Positions 49,853 to 57,999 of a DNA stretch of 64,000 nucleotides are shown piece after piece (the stretch's first letter is position 1; each line of letters opens with the position of its first letter). Source of the stretch: Acrocarpospora macrocephala (lineage in GTDB: Bacteria > Actinomycetota > Actinomycetes > Streptosporangiales > Streptosporangiaceae); contig NZ_BLAE01000022.1 in assembly GCF_009687865.1 (NCBI RefSeq), positions 62,001 through 126,000 of the forward strand. Reading direction: 5' to 3'. The notes under the pieces are model-generated. The model had not been told where the DNA came from and ran no database searches. It saw only the letters and a list, made by a program, of their open reading frames with translations. The position numbers were made by a program, and so were the translations under genes.

Positions 49853-50455
49853 ATGACCGAGCACAAGCCCTCCCGCCGCCAGATCCAGGCCGCCGCCACC
49901 CGCGCCGAGATCATCTCCGCCGCCCGCCGCCTGTTCGCCGGCCAGGGCTACGTGGCCACGCCCATCTCGGAGATCGCCAAGGAGGCGGGCGTCGCCGTCC
50001 AGACCGTCTACAAGGTGTTCGGCACCAAGGACGCGATCCTGCTGGCCCTGCTGGACGTGTTCGAGGCCGAGGCCCGCGAGATCAGCAGCGTCTTCGACTT
50101 CGCCGCGCCCGCCGATCCGGCCGAGCAGCTGCGCCTGGTCGCCGCCTACCATCGCGCGCTGTTCGACCGGGGCCAGGACATCCTGGACGTGTTCCGCGCG
50201 GCCGCGCACGGCGAGCTCGCGGCCTTGTGGGAGGAGGGCGGCCGGCGCCGCCGCCAGGCGCAGGCCCCGCTGGCGGAGGGCTGGCGGGATCGGCTGCCCG
50301 AGGGCCTGTCCCCCGCCCGCGCCGCCGACATTTTGTGGGCGCTGACCAGCCCGGAGGTCTACACCCTGCTGGTAGTGGAGTCAGGCTGGTCAGGCGACGC
50401 CTACCAGGAGTGGCTGGCAGCCACGCTCACCCGCCAGCTGCTGGGATCGCCGTAG
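49853..50455 (+). CDS. TetR-family regulator of the amidase gene
   Basis: 200 residues with [23 protein letters not shown] and [19 protein letters not shown] and a helical ligand domain. It lies 84 bp from the amidase start in the opposite direction, with the paired palindrome in between; repression of both genes is the simplest model. ATG start, weak ribosome site, likely a short leader. Confidence 0.92.
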   Translation: MTEHKPSRRQIQAAATRAEIISAARRLFAGQGYVATPISEIAKEAGVAVQTVYKVFGTKDAILLALLDVFEAEAREISSVFDFAAPADPAEQLRLVAAYHRALFDRGQDILDVFRAAAHGELAALWEEGGRRRRQAQAPLAEGWRDRLPEGLSPARAADILWALTSPEVYTLLVVESGWSGDAYQEWLAATLTRQLLGSP

Positions 50456-50581
50456 GCCGGGCATGCCTGCGCCAGGCGCTGGAGCGAGCCTTCGACGGCT
50501 CTGCGCACGTAGTCGGGGCGTCCGTTGACGCCCACCCGGGAGCCTTCGGGGAGGTGTTCGATGCCGAACTTCGTGGCACAC
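50452..50581 (-). pseudogene. Fragment of an aldo/keto reductase gene
   Basis: A minus-strand frame reads [20 protein letters not shown] and [17 protein letters not shown], the characteristic aldo/keto reductase segment (..TKFG......G..GRP.YVR.A...SL.RLG). Neither the cofactor-binding nor the catalytic start is present: about 43 residues survive, running into the antisense of the TetR gene. Confidence 0.6.
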
Positions 50582-50609
50582 CCCTAGCCCGGTGGCCAGA
50601 AGGAACCGG

Positions 50610-51098
50610 TCAGATCCAGAAGGTGTCGTGGCGGAAGTAGAACTCGGTGAGTTCTTCCTCGCTGGGGCGGCCGGTGGCGGCGAATTCGGCGAGGCCTTCG
50701 AAATAGCCTTCGCGGGGCGCGCCGGGGGCGAAGTGCAGCAGCATGGAGGCGGGTGCGCCGGATTCGTTGCGGAAGCCGTGGATTCCGCCTTCGGGGACGT
50801 GGACGTAGTCGCCGGGGCCGGTGTCGATCCAGCGGGTGCCGTCGAAGATGCGTACGGTGCCGGTGAGGATGTAGAAGGATTCGCTGATCGAGCGGTGGAA
50901 GTGCGGCGCGGGGCCGGTCGGATGGGGGCCCATCTCCCACCGGTAGAGGCCGAACTTGCCGTTGGTGGTGGCGCCGGTGGCGAGGTAGTGGGCGGCGCTG
51001 CCGGAGCCGTAGTCGATGTCGGGCCGCTGCCCGTCGGGGCGGTAGGTGGCGCTGATCTCGCCGCCGTCGCCGAGGTACACCGGGTCCGGATAGGTCAC
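50610..51098 (-). CDS. Cupin-domain protein
   Basis: 162 residues forming one cupin barrel: motif 1 is PHFHRSISESFYILTGTVRI (metal ligands His, His, Glu) and motif 2 PGDYVHVPEGGIHGFRNES (His). Close to the quercetinase/isomerase-type small cupins; substrate unknown. GTG start after GGGGGA. Single gene. Confidence 0.9.
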   Translation of the reverse strand: MTYPDPVYLGDGGEISATYRPDGQRPDIDYGSGSAAHYLATGATTNGKFGLYRWEMGPHPTGPAPHFHRSISESFYILTGTVRIFDGTRWIDTGPGDYVHVPEGGIHGFRNESGAPASMLLHFAPGAPREGYFEGLAEFAATGRPSEEELTEFYFRHDTFWI

Positions 51099-51206
51099 GA
51101 CTTATCCCCCTTTGTGTCGATCTTCTCCATTGTGCCTGGACGCCCGCGGGCCGGGTGGCGGCGGGCGGCCGGGAAATGTCGGTGGGGGTCGCTATCGTCT
51201 CGGGTC

Positions 51207-52307
51207 ATGCGCCCGGGTGAAGTGAATCGGCTGACCGTTGAGGAGGCCGCGGACCGTTATGTGGAGCTGGTCCGCGCCAAGATGGTGACCGGCGCCCTGT
51301 CCGCGGGCACCGGCGAGGTGTACGCGCGGGATGTGGCCACATTCGTGCGGCTCTCCGGCCCGGGCAGGATCCTGGACGATCTGTCGGGCGAGGACGTGGA
51401 CGCGATCCTGCTGGCCTTCGCCCGCAAACCCGACGAACGCCGGTCGGCCGCCGGCGCGGAGGCGGCGCAGAGCGCGTCGTCGCAGGCGAGGTTCCGGCGG
51501 TCGGTGTCGGCGATGTTCAAGCACGCGGCGCTGGCGGGCTGGGTGCAGCTGAATCCGATGCCGTCGGCGACGGTGGTGGCGCGCGAGCGGGGCGGGCTGC
51601 GTCCCGAACGGCGGGCCCTCACCAAGGAGCAGGCCGAGGGTCTGATCGGGGCGGCCCGCTCCCCCGCCGCGCCGGCCCGGCCGCGCCGCCGCGACCAGCG
51701 GACCGACCTGCGTGACGCGCTCATCGTGCTGCTCCTGACGACGCTGGGGCCGCGGGTGTCGGAGCTGGTGCGCGCCAATGTCGAGGACTTCTACACCAAC
51801 GACGGCGTCCGCTACTGGCGCATCTTCGGCAAGGGCGGCCGGACCCGCGACGTGCCGCTCCCCCGCGACGTCGCCACCGCCCTGGCGGCCTACCTGCACG
51901 CGCGCCCGCCCGTGCCCGACAAGGCGCTGCTGCTGTCCTGGCGCGGGAAACGCCTGGCCAGGGGCGACGTCCAGGCGGTCATCGATCGGGTGCAGGAGCG
52001 GGTGGACCCCGACCGCCGCCGTACGGTCACCCCGCACGGGCTCCGCCACACCACCGCCACCCACCTGCTGGCCGACGGCACGGACATGGACGCGGTCCGC
52101 CGCGTCCTGGGGCACAGCGACCTCAGCACCCTCGGCCGCTACCGCGACGAACTGCCGGGCGAGCTGGAGGTGGCGATGCGCGCGCACCCGCTGCTACGTC
52201 CCGCCCGCCCAGGCTCGCCTGACGGCCTGCCGGGACGGCCGTCCGCCGGTCCGGCTGATCTCGCGGGCCGGGAGGATGCGCCCGGCTCCCGCCGCGACCA
52301 GGGCTGA
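51207..52307 (+). CDS. Tyrosine recombinase / integrase, complete
   Basis: 366 residues. The N-terminal SAM-like DNA-binding domain covers about 10-130 and the catalytic domain 150-330. All catalytic residues can be placed: Arg182 (GPRVSELV), Lys209 (GKGGRTRDV), His277 and Arg280 (HGLRH), His302 (LGHSD) and Tyr311 (LGRYRDEL). It differs from chromosome-dimer XerC/XerD by a 35-residue proline/glycine-rich tail. The ATG at 51207 is preferred over the very long open frame upstream, which runs antisense to the cupin gene. A 61-bp copy of the purB 5' end lies 77 bp beyond its stop, suggesting an attachment site. Confidence 0.88.
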   Translation: MRPGEVNRLTVEEAADRYVELVRAKMVTGALSAGTGEVYARDVATFVRLSGPGRILDDLSGEDVDAILLAFARKPDERRSAAGAEAAQSASSQARFRRSVSAMFKHAALAGWVQLNPMPSATVVARERGGLRPERRALTKEQAEGLIGAARSPAAPARPRRRDQRTDLRDALIVLLLTTLGPRVSELVRANVEDFYTNDGVRYWRIFGKGGRTRDVPLPRDVATALAAYLHARPPVPDKALLLSWRGKRLARGDVQAVIDRVQERVDPDRRRTVTPHGLRHTTATHLLADGTDMDAVRRVLGHSDLSTLGRYRDELPGELEVAMRAHPLLRPARPGSPDGLPGRPSAGPADLAGREDAPGSRRDQG

Positions 52308-52383
52308 CGACACGCCGGTCCCTCGTGATCGCCCACCGGCGAATCCACGCTCAGCCCCCTGCCCGGGCCGGCCGCCGCCGAGC

Positions 52384-52444
52384 CCACAACCGAGCCAGGT
52401 CGGCGGCGGCGTAACGAGCGGCCAGGACATTGGGAATACGCGGC
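52384..52444. repeat. 61-bp direct repeat of the purB 5' end (putative att site), copy 1
   Basis: 60 of 61 bases match 60442-60502, which encodes the start of purB (codons 3-22) on the minus strand. This copy has no lyase body. It lies in the same orientation as the purB copy, directly behind the integrase gene and 38 bp outside the Tn3 element. Confidence 0.75.
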
Positions 52445-52514
52445 GAAAGATCCGTGGTCTCCCGGACGGTCGGCGGCCCGGGCATAGGGGTGTCGGTAAG
52501 ACTCGTGCAGCCAG

Positions 52515-52895
52515 GTACCTGAACGCGATCCGCAAGGTCGGCCTCCCGGACGACCTGTTCGCCGACGTCGCCCCGAAGGTTCTGGCCTCCTGGCGGGCCC
52601 GCGTCGCCGCTGAAGCGCCCTCCCACCTGCGGTTCCACCCGCACGACATCAAGGTGACGCTTCTGGCGGCCTACCTGTACTGCCGGTCCCGTGAGATCAC
52701 CGACACCTTCTGTTCAAGATGACCGAGGCCGCTCTCGGGTCACCCGAGTCGCGGGTGGAGGACGTCATCTACCCGGCGGTGCCGGGCGGCTACAGGACGC
52801 TGGTCCAGTTGCTGCAAGAGCACAAGGCGAAGGGCACCTCTTACCGGCAGCACAAGCAGCGAGTGTTCAAGGCCTCCTACACCAACTGCGTAACG
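52515..52895 (+). pseudogene. Internal fragment of a Tn3-family transposase gene
   Basis: One frame gives IRKVGLPDDLFADVAPKVLA, SWRARVAAEAPSHLRFHPHD and LLAAYLYCRSREITDT, and after a shift near 52715 another frame gives ESRVEDVIYPAVPGGYRTLV and QLLQEHKAKGTSYRQHKQRV then FKASYTN. These match consecutive parts of the DUF4158/N-terminal half of Tn3 transposases, with about 40 residues missing at the join. The catalytic DDE half is gone. Confidence 0.7.
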
Positions 52896-52978
52896 CCGGA
52901 CGCTCGCCCGTTCCGGCGGCAGCGCGGCTGGACCATCCCGGCGCGCGATGCCGGCGGGGCGTCGGCGATACTGTGGGC

Positions 52979-53818
52979 GTGGAGTACGTGTCCAGAGTGC
53001 CGCGACCGCCGCTGGACGGGCTGATCGACGACCTTTACTACCTGGAGGGTGCGCCGCCGTACGCCCGGCTGATGCTGCCGCCGAGTCCGTCGGCGTTGCT
53101 CATCGTCAACCTCGGGGCGCCGTTCCGCATCCGCGCCGGCACCGACATCGAGACGGCCGAGTACGCCGACGGCTGCGTGGTCACCATGCCCACCCGCGCC
53201 TTCGAGTTCGGCTATCCGCCGGGGACCCGGTCCGTCGGCGTGCACGTCAAGCCGTGGGGGCTGGCGCCGTTCCTGCCGATGCCCGCGGCCGAGCTGTGCG
53301 ACCGGCCGGTGACGGTGGAGCAGGTTTGGGGCCGGCCCGCCATTGCCGAGCTGCGGGACCGGCTGGCCACGGCGGCCGGGCCGCAGGAGATGCTGACGCT
53401 GCTCGAGGAGGAGCTGATGCGACGGCTGTGCGAGACCGCCGGTCTGGGGCTGGTCCGCCATACGAGCAGCGTCATCGCGGCGGCCAGCGGGGCGGTGGCG
53501 ATCGGCGACCTGAGCGTGGCAGCCGGTGTCAGCAGCACTCATCTGGCACAGCGGTTCAAGGAGCTCATCGGCGTCACGCCGAAGCGGCTGGCCCGCACCT
53601 ACCGCTTCACCGCCACCGTGTTCGCGATCAACCCCGCCGGACCGATCGACTGGGGCGACCTCGCCGGTGGCGCAGGCTACTTCGACCAGGCCCACTTCGG
53701 CCACGAGTTCCGGGCGTTCACCGGGCTCACGCCGACCCGGTACGTCGAAGTCCGGCGGCGGTTCCTGCGCGAACATCCCGGCCACGCGCTGGACGGCTGG
53801 CCGCTGCCGGCCGATTGA
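52979..53818 (+). CDS. AraC-family regulator inside the Tn3 element
   Basis: 279 residues. The N-terminal 180 residues form a ligand domain (LPPSPSALLIVNLGAPFRI, MPTRAFEFGYPPGTRSVGVH), the C-terminal 90 the two AraC helix-turn-helices (IGDLSVAAGVSSTHLAQRFK and YFDQAHFGHEFRAFTGLTP). GTG at 52979 is chosen since GATACT at 52966-52971 would make a leaderless promoter; a GTG two codons earlier is equivalent. Its neighbour, 66 bp downstream, is the DHFR-like gene it may control. Carried as cargo by the element. Confidence 0.87.
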   Translation: MEYVSRVPRPPLDGLIDDLYYLEGAPPYARLMLPPSPSALLIVNLGAPFRIRAGTDIETAEYADGCVVTMPTRAFEFGYPPGTRSVGVHVKPWGLAPFLPMPAAELCDRPVTVEQVWGRPAIAELRDRLATAAGPQEMLTLLEEELMRRLCETAGLGLVRHTSSVIAAASGAVAIGDLSVAAGVSSTHLAQRFKELIGVTPKRLARTYRFTATVFAINPAGPIDWGDLAGGAGYFDQAHFGHEFRAFTGLTPTRYVEVRRRFLREHPGHALDGWPLPAD

Positions 53819-53852
53819 TTTCTTACAAGAGCGACAGCTCACGACACGCTAA

Positions 53853-53869
53853 TTTGGGGGCACCCCAAA
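53853..53869. promoter_or_regulatory. Short dyad before the DHFR-like gene
   Basis: TTTGGGG-GCA-CCCCAAA, 16 bp before the GTG start, between AraC and DHFR-like genes. Could be an AraC site or a weak hairpin. Confidence 0.4.
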
Positions 53870-53884
53870 GCAGAGGAGAGCCCC

Positions 53885-54466
53885 GTGGGCAAGGTGGTCA
53901 TGTACAGCTCGGTGTCGGTGGACGGCTTCGTCGCGGACGAGAATGATCAGCCCGGACCGCTGTTCGACTGGTTGTCCAGCGGTGACGTCCCGTTGGACGA
54001 GAGCGGCGAGCTGAAGGTGTCGCAGACGTCCTACGACTACACCCGGGCGTACTGGGACCAGATCGGGGTGACGATCGCCGGCCGCCACGTCTTCGACCTG
54101 ACGGACGGCTGGGACGGGAAGCCTCCGAGCGGGATCGACCACGTGGTCGTCGTAACGCACCGGCCGATGCCCGAGGGCTGGGACCCCGAGGCGCCGTTTC
54201 ACTTCGTCGACGGCGTCGAGGCAGCCGTGGCCAAGGCGCAGGAGCTTGCGGGTGACCGCTTGGTCGAGGTCGCCGCTGGCGACGTCGGTGGCCAGGTGCT
54301 TGCCGCGGGTCTGGTCGACGAGGTGCGCATGGACGTCGTACCCGTCGTGTTCGGGTCCGGCAAGCGCTACTTCGGGTCGGTCGACGCGCAGCACCTGTTG
54401 GAGGATCCTGACGTGGTGATTCAGGGCAACCGGGTGCTTCACCTGCGCTATCGGGTGCGCCGTTGA
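53885..54466 (+). CDS. Dihydrofolate reductase family protein (RibD C-terminal domain type)
   Basis: 193 residues of the DHFR/RibD-C fold: KVVMYSSVSVDGFVADENDQ at the start, IAGRHVFDLTDGW, and VEVAAGDVGGQVLAAGLVDE with LVDEVRMDVVPVVFGSGKRY, the family-specific end. Such proteins reduce pyrimidine-like or unknown substrates with NADPH; they are not usually true folate enzymes. GTG after GAGGAGAG. Second cargo gene of the Tn3 element, downstream of the AraC regulator. Confidence 0.9.
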   Translation: MGKVVMYSSVSVDGFVADENDQPGPLFDWLSSGDVPLDESGELKVSQTSYDYTRAYWDQIGVTIAGRHVFDLTDGWDGKPPSGIDHVVVVTHRPMPEGWDPEAPFHFVDGVEAAVAKAQELAGDRLVEVAAGDVGGQVLAAGLVDEVRMDVVPVVFGSGKRYFGSVDAQHLLEDPDVVIQGNRVLHLRYRVRR

Positions 54467-54471
54467 CCGAT

Positions 54472-54862
54472 CTGAGCGGGTACGCGAAGAAGTCCACTGC
54501 GAATGGACGGCACCGCGCGGACCTCCATCACCGAGTGGCGCACCGACCGCGCCTCCTGGCCCGGCGCCGATACCCCGGCGCTGTTCCTCAATCGCCGCGG
54601 CGGGCGTCTGTCGGCCCGGGCGGTCGACCAGCTCATGGACGAACTCGCCGCTGACGCCGACATCCTCGACGACGCGGGCGCCCTCGCCCTTTCCCACATC
54701 CTGCGGCACACCTTGGCGACCAACCTCCTGCGCGCGGGCGTCGACATCGTCGTCGTCGCCGAACTCCTCGGCCACACCCGCCTCGACACCACCCGCCGCT
54801 ACACCCTGCCTACCCACGCCGACCTCGAAGACGCCGTCAGCCATCTTCCCACCGATCAGTAG
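54472..54862 (+). pseudogene. C-terminal fragment of a tyrosine recombinase
   Basis: The frame from 54503 gives SITEWRTDRASWPGADTPAL, FLNRRGGRLSARAVDQLMDE, then LSHILRHTLATNLLRAG and LLGHTRLDTTRRYTLP: the second half of a recombinase catalytic domain with His, Arg, His and Tyr but without the first Arg and the Lys. A few bases upstream in another frame (GYAKKSTANG) may belong to it. It is likely the relic of the element's TnpI-type resolvase. Confidence 0.75.
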
Positions 54863-54927
54863 GGCCACCGCTGATCTGGGCGAACTTGATCGCGTGTACC
54901 TGGCTGCACGAGTCTTACCGACACCCC

Positions 54928-55260
54928 GCATAGCGGCTGATGTGGCTGTCTAGCGTGGGCGCAATACGAGGCTATAGCGATGAGGGCCGTCCGTCTGGGC
55001 CTGTGTCTGGGAGTGGTCAGGGGCGGGGCCAGAGGGGTCGAGGCCGGGGTGGCGTTTGATGAGCGCTGGGCGGCCAGGTCGTCGACGCGTACGCCGGACA
55101 GTCCGCCGCGGTTGCGGCCGAAGGGGGTGCGCACGGCGTCGAGGATGTACGGTTCCACGGGCTCCTCCACGAAAACTATCCTGACTTCGCGTACAGCAGC
55201 TGGATTTGAGATTCCCCCGGGAAACCTGACCGCCGGCCCTGACCAGCCGGCAAACGGCAG
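54928..55260. other. Gap after the Tn3 element holding a thiolase fragment
   Basis: Outside the Tn3 target duplication the sequence contains a decayed thiolase start (see next entry) and otherwise no gene. GC content and codon patterns resemble old coding DNA. Confidence 0.45.
55020..55170 (-). pseudogene. 5' fragment of an acetyl-CoA acyltransferase (thiolase) gene
   Basis: From a GTG at 55170 on the minus strand: VEPYILDAVRTPFGRNRGGL and SGVRVDDLAAQ, a textbook thiolase N-terminus (Y..DAVRTPFGR..G.L..V..DDLAA). A one-base shift then gives ALIKRHPGLDP, the next thiolase helix. The remaining 350 residues, including the catalytic cysteine region, are absent. Confidence 0.7.
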
Positions 55261-55318
55261 AGTTTCCGGTTTCACATCGCGGAAACTCCCCTGTAACAGC
55301 AGTTACCCAGGATGGCAG
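55261..55318 (+). repeat. Copy 2 of the hairpin-plus-leader repeat
   Basis: AGTTTCCGGT...CGCGGAAACT hairpin, CTGTAACAGCA and GTTACCCAGGATGGCAG, ending over the start of the HAD gene. It matches 41261-41326 (minus strand) in order and sequence, with the loop most diverged. Confidence 0.65.
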
Positions 55319-55320
55319 AC

Positions 55321-56040
55321 ATGATCAGGGCCATCCTCTTCGACCTGGACGAGACCCTCTTCGACCACCGCACGGCCGTCGCCGCCGCGGTGACCTCGTG
55401 GACGGCGGAGCTCTCCCCCTGCCACCCGCTCCTCGCCGAAGGCCCCGCCCTGTGGCTGCGCCTGGAGGACAAGCACCTGCCCGCCTGGCACCAGGGCGAA
55501 TGCTCCTTCGGCGAGCAGCGCCGCCGGCGCCTGCGCGACTACTGCGACCAGCTCGGCCTGCCCGTCCCCGCCGACCTCGACGAGGCCTACGGCCGGTTCC
55601 TGCTCCGCTACGAAGCCGCCTGGCAGGCCTTCCCCGACGCCTACCCCGTCATGGACGCCCTGTCCGGCACCGGGCTGACCCTCGGCGTGCTCACCAACGG
55701 CCAGCCCGTCCAGCAGGAGGCCAAACTCCGGCGGCTCGGCCTGCTCGACCGCCTCGACCCGGTCCTGACCCCCGACTCCCTCGGCGGCCACTTCAAACCC
55801 TCCCCCCGCTGCTACCTGGCCGCCGCCGCCAAACTCGGCCTCGACCCCCACCAGGTCGCCCTGGTCGGCGACAACCTCAACCTCGACGCCGTCGGCCCCA
55901 CCCGGGTCGGCATGCACGGCATCTGGCTCGACCGGTACGGCACCAGCCCGCCCCCGCCCGGCATCCCCGCCATCCGCACCCTCACCGACCTGCCCGCCCT
56001 GCTCACCCCTGCTGATTTCGCAGTGGCACATCACGGATGA
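55321..56040 (+). CDS. HAD-superfamily hydrolase
   Basis: 239 residues. Motif I is ILFDLDETLFDH (nucleophile Asp), motif II LGVLTNGQPV, motif III lysine in GGHFKPSPRCY and motif IV VALVGDNLNLDAVG. It is the phosphoglycolate-phosphatase/haloacid subgroup with a helical cap (QRRRRLRDYCDQLGL). Substrate: a small phosphate ester. The ATG at 55321 with CCCAGG upstream is preferred; an ATG three codons earlier lies in the repeated leader. The 3' end overlaps the convergent permease by 38 bp. Confidence 0.92.
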   Translation: MIRAILFDLDETLFDHRTAVAAAVTSWTAELSPCHPLLAEGPALWLRLEDKHLPAWHQGECSFGEQRRRRLRDYCDQLGLPVPADLDEAYGRFLLRYEAAWQAFPDAYPVMDALSGTGLTLGVLTNGQPVQQEAKLRRLGLLDRLDPVLTPDSLGGHFKPSPRCYLAAAAKLGLDPHQVALVGDNLNLDAVGPTRVGMHGIWLDRYGTSPPPPGIPAIRTLTDLPALLTPADFAVAHHG

Positions 56041-56713
56041 TCGGCCACGTCAGCGCCAGCCCGAGCAGGAACACCCCCAGCCCGACCCCCAGCGTCACCG
56101 GCAGGCCCGGCGGCAGATCCACATCGAAGCCGAACAGGCGGGACACGACCGGGATCCGCAGCTCGGAGCCGGTCGCCCCCGCGGCCACCAGCACCAGCGC
56201 CACCCCCACCGGGATCGTCAGCAGCCCGCCGCCCTGCCAGCGGTAGAAGCCCGCGCCGATCAGCGCGCCCGCCGCCGCCCACGCCAGGTACTCGACCGTG
56301 TACTCGGTGAAGATCAGCCCGGCCTGGGAGGTGGACGCGAACAGATGGGGCCGGTTGAGCCCCTGCGGCCAGCCCGCCAGCGCGTGCAGGCCGTTTTCCA
56401 GCAGATAACCGGCCGTCATCAGCGCCGCCACGCACGGCGCGAACAGCGCGATCGTGATCGCCGCCTGGCCGCCGAACTGGCGGCGCGTCTGCCCGTGCGC
56501 GATGTACATCGGCAGGTACTCGCGCACCAGCGTCACCCCGGTGAACAGCACATACCAGCGGGGCAGCTGGCTGGCCGGCTCCCAGACGCTGCCGCTCACC
56601 TCGCCGAAGACAGAGATGCCCAGCGTGATCAGCGCGACCACGACGAGATAGCCCGCCCACAGCAGGGCGGCGAACAGCAGGTTGGCCGCGAGCAGCCGGG
56701 TCGGGAACCTCAT
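56003..56713 (-). CDS. Membrane subunit of a YtrA-type ABC system
   Basis: 236 residues and six hydrophobic segments (LLAANLLFAALLWAGYLVVV at the start, LTLGVGLGVFLLGLALTWPI at the end, here in two parts). Its ATG overlaps the ATPase stop (ATGA), marking it as the membrane partner. No family beyond ABC-2-like is clear. In YtrABCDEF-like operons such pairs respond to cell-wall antibiotics. Confidence 0.85.
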   Translation of the reverse strand: MRFPTRLLAANLLFAALLWAGYLVVVALITLGISVFGEVSGSVWEPASQLPRWYVLFTGVTLVREYLPMYIAHGQTRRQFGGQAAITIALFAPCVAALMTAGYLLENGLHALAGWPQGLNRPHLFASTSQAGLIFTEYTVEYLAWAAAGALIGAGFYRWQGGGLLTIPVGVALVLVAAGATGSELRIPVVSRLFGFDVDLPPGLPVTLGVGLGVFLLGLALTWPIIRDVPLRNQQG

Positions 56714-57576
56714 CGGGGGCCTCCGGTCAGGTGGACGAACAGGTCCTGCATGGCGATCGGGCCCAGCTCCAGGCCCGCCGCCGCGGCCTCACGCCGCCGC
56801 GCGTCGTCGAGCACGCCGTACACCATCGCCGATTTCGTCGCCCCCAGCTGACGGCTGCCGAGCACGGTCAGCCCCGCCGTGAACGCGTCCACCGGCGCGG
56901 CCGCGCCGGTCACGGCGGTGCCGCGCGACAGCAGCGCCTGCGCCTCCTCGTGCACCACCACCCGGCCCGCGTCGATGATCACGACCTGCTCGAACAGCGG
57001 GCTCACCTCCTCGATGAGGTGGCTGGACATGATGATCGTCCGCGGCCGGGCCATGTAGTCGGCCAGCAGCACGTCGTAGAACGCCTGCCGGGACGGCGCG
57101 TCCATGCCCAGATACGACTCGTCGAACATGGTCAGCGGCGCCCGCCCGGCCAGCCCGATGATCACCCCAAGCGCCGACCGCTGGCCCTTGGACATGGTCT
57201 TCACCGTCATCTTGCGGGTCAGCGCGAACCGCTCCAGCAGCTGGTCGGCGAACTCGCCGTCCCAGTCGCGGCGCAGCCACTCGGCGAAGAACAGCGCGTC
57301 CTCGACCGTGCCGATGTCGGTGGTCTCCCCCGCGTCCCGGATCAGGCTGATCCGGGAGGTGACCGGCGCGTGCTCGAAGACCGGCGCCCCGTCCACCCGG
57401 ACCACGCCCTCGGACTCGCGGCGGAAGCCCGCCAGCACCGACAGCAGGCTCGTCTTGCCTGACCCGTTGCGGCCCAGCAGGCCGTAGATCTTGTGCTCGC
57501 CCAGGGACAGGGTGATGCCGTCCAGCGCGGTCGTCTCGCCGTAACGCAGGACCAGATCCCGCACCTCGACCCTCAT
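56710..57576 (-). CDS. ABC transporter ATP-binding protein of the GntR operon
   Basis: 288 residues. Walker A GRNGSGKTSLL (about 36-46), signature MSKGQRSALGVIIGLAG in place of the usual LSGGQ, Walker B LTMFDESYLGMDAPS where D-E is followed by S rather than P, and SSHLIEEV with the switch histidine. The altered signature (KGQ) is typical of YtrB-like ATPases. Start overlaps the GntR stop. Forms an exporter with the membrane protein downstream. Confidence 0.92.
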   Translation of the reverse strand: MRVEVRDLVLRYGETTALDGITLSLGEHKIYGLLGRNGSGKTSLLSVLAGFRRESEGVVRVDGAPVFEHAPVTSRISLIRDAGETTDIGTVEDALFFAEWLRRDWDGEFADQLLERFALTRKMTVKTMSKGQRSALGVIIGLAGRAPLTMFDESYLGMDAPSRQAFYDVLLADYMARPRTIIMSSHLIEEVSPLFEQVVIIDAGRVVVHEEAQALLSRGTAVTGAAAPVDAFTAGLTVLGSRQLGATKSAMVYGVLDDARRREAAAAGLELGPIAMQDLFVHLTGGPR

Positions 57577-57932
57577 CGCGACCCCAGTTCGTTGATCCGG
57601 CCCACGACCTCGCCGAGCGGGATGCCGATCGCCTTGGCCTCGGCCACCATCGGATCCACCACCTCCGCGAAGAAACTCTCCCGGCGGGCGGCCCGCAGGC
57701 TCTCCCGGGCGTCCGGGCTGACGAACATGCCGATACCTCGCTTCTTGTACAGGACGCCTTCGTCCACGAGCTGCTGGAACGCCTTGGCCGCGGTGGCCGG
57801 ATTGATCCGGTAGAAGGCCGCGTACTGGTTGGTGGACATGACCTGCTCGTCGCCCTTCAGCGTCTCGCTCAGCACATCGGCCTTGATGCGGTCGGCGATC
57901 TGCCGGTAGATCGGGCTCCGGTCATCGAACAC
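57573..57932 (-). CDS. GntR-family regulator, YtrA subfamily
   Basis: 119 residues: GntR winged helix SPIYRQIADRIKADVLSE, QYAAFYRINPATAAKAFQQLVDEG (in parts) and a short C-terminal dimer helix (ESFFAEVVDPMVAEAKAIG). YtrA repressors sit in front of an ABC operon they control, as here with three overlapping genes. GTG start. The symmetrical site upstream is its probable operator. Confidence 0.92.
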   Translation of the reverse strand: MFDDRSPIYRQIADRIKADVLSETLKGDEQVMSTNQYAAFYRINPATAAKAFQQLVDEGVLYKKRGIGMFVSPDARESLRAARRESFFAEVVDPMVAEAKAIGIPLGEVVGRINELGSR

Positions 57933-57951
57933 GCTGGATCGCCCGCCTCAT

Positions 57952-57977
57952 TGGTTCATTACTATACTAACGAACCA
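57952..57977. promoter_or_regulatory. Operator of the YtrA-type operon
   Basis: TGGTTC and GAACCA arms around ATTACTATACTAAC, 20 bp before the GntR start. On the minus strand TATAGT within it may be the -10 box, so repressor would cover the promoter. Confidence 0.7.
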
Positions 57978-57999
57978 TAGAAGTCATGCCGGACCGCTG

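Larger units (their letters stand above)
52487..54927. mobile_element. Tn3-family element, 2441 bp, with terminal repeats and target duplication
   Basis: Perfect 32-bp terminal inverted repeats (52487-52518 and 54896-54927), each beginning GGGGTGTCGGTAAG, as Tn3 ends begin with GGGG. The 5 bases outside are GCATA on both sides (52482-52486 and 54928-54932), the 5-bp target duplication expected of this family. Contents: a degenerate piece of tnpA, an AraC regulator, a DHFR-like gene and a truncated tyrosine recombinase. It cannot move by itself. Confidence 0.85.
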
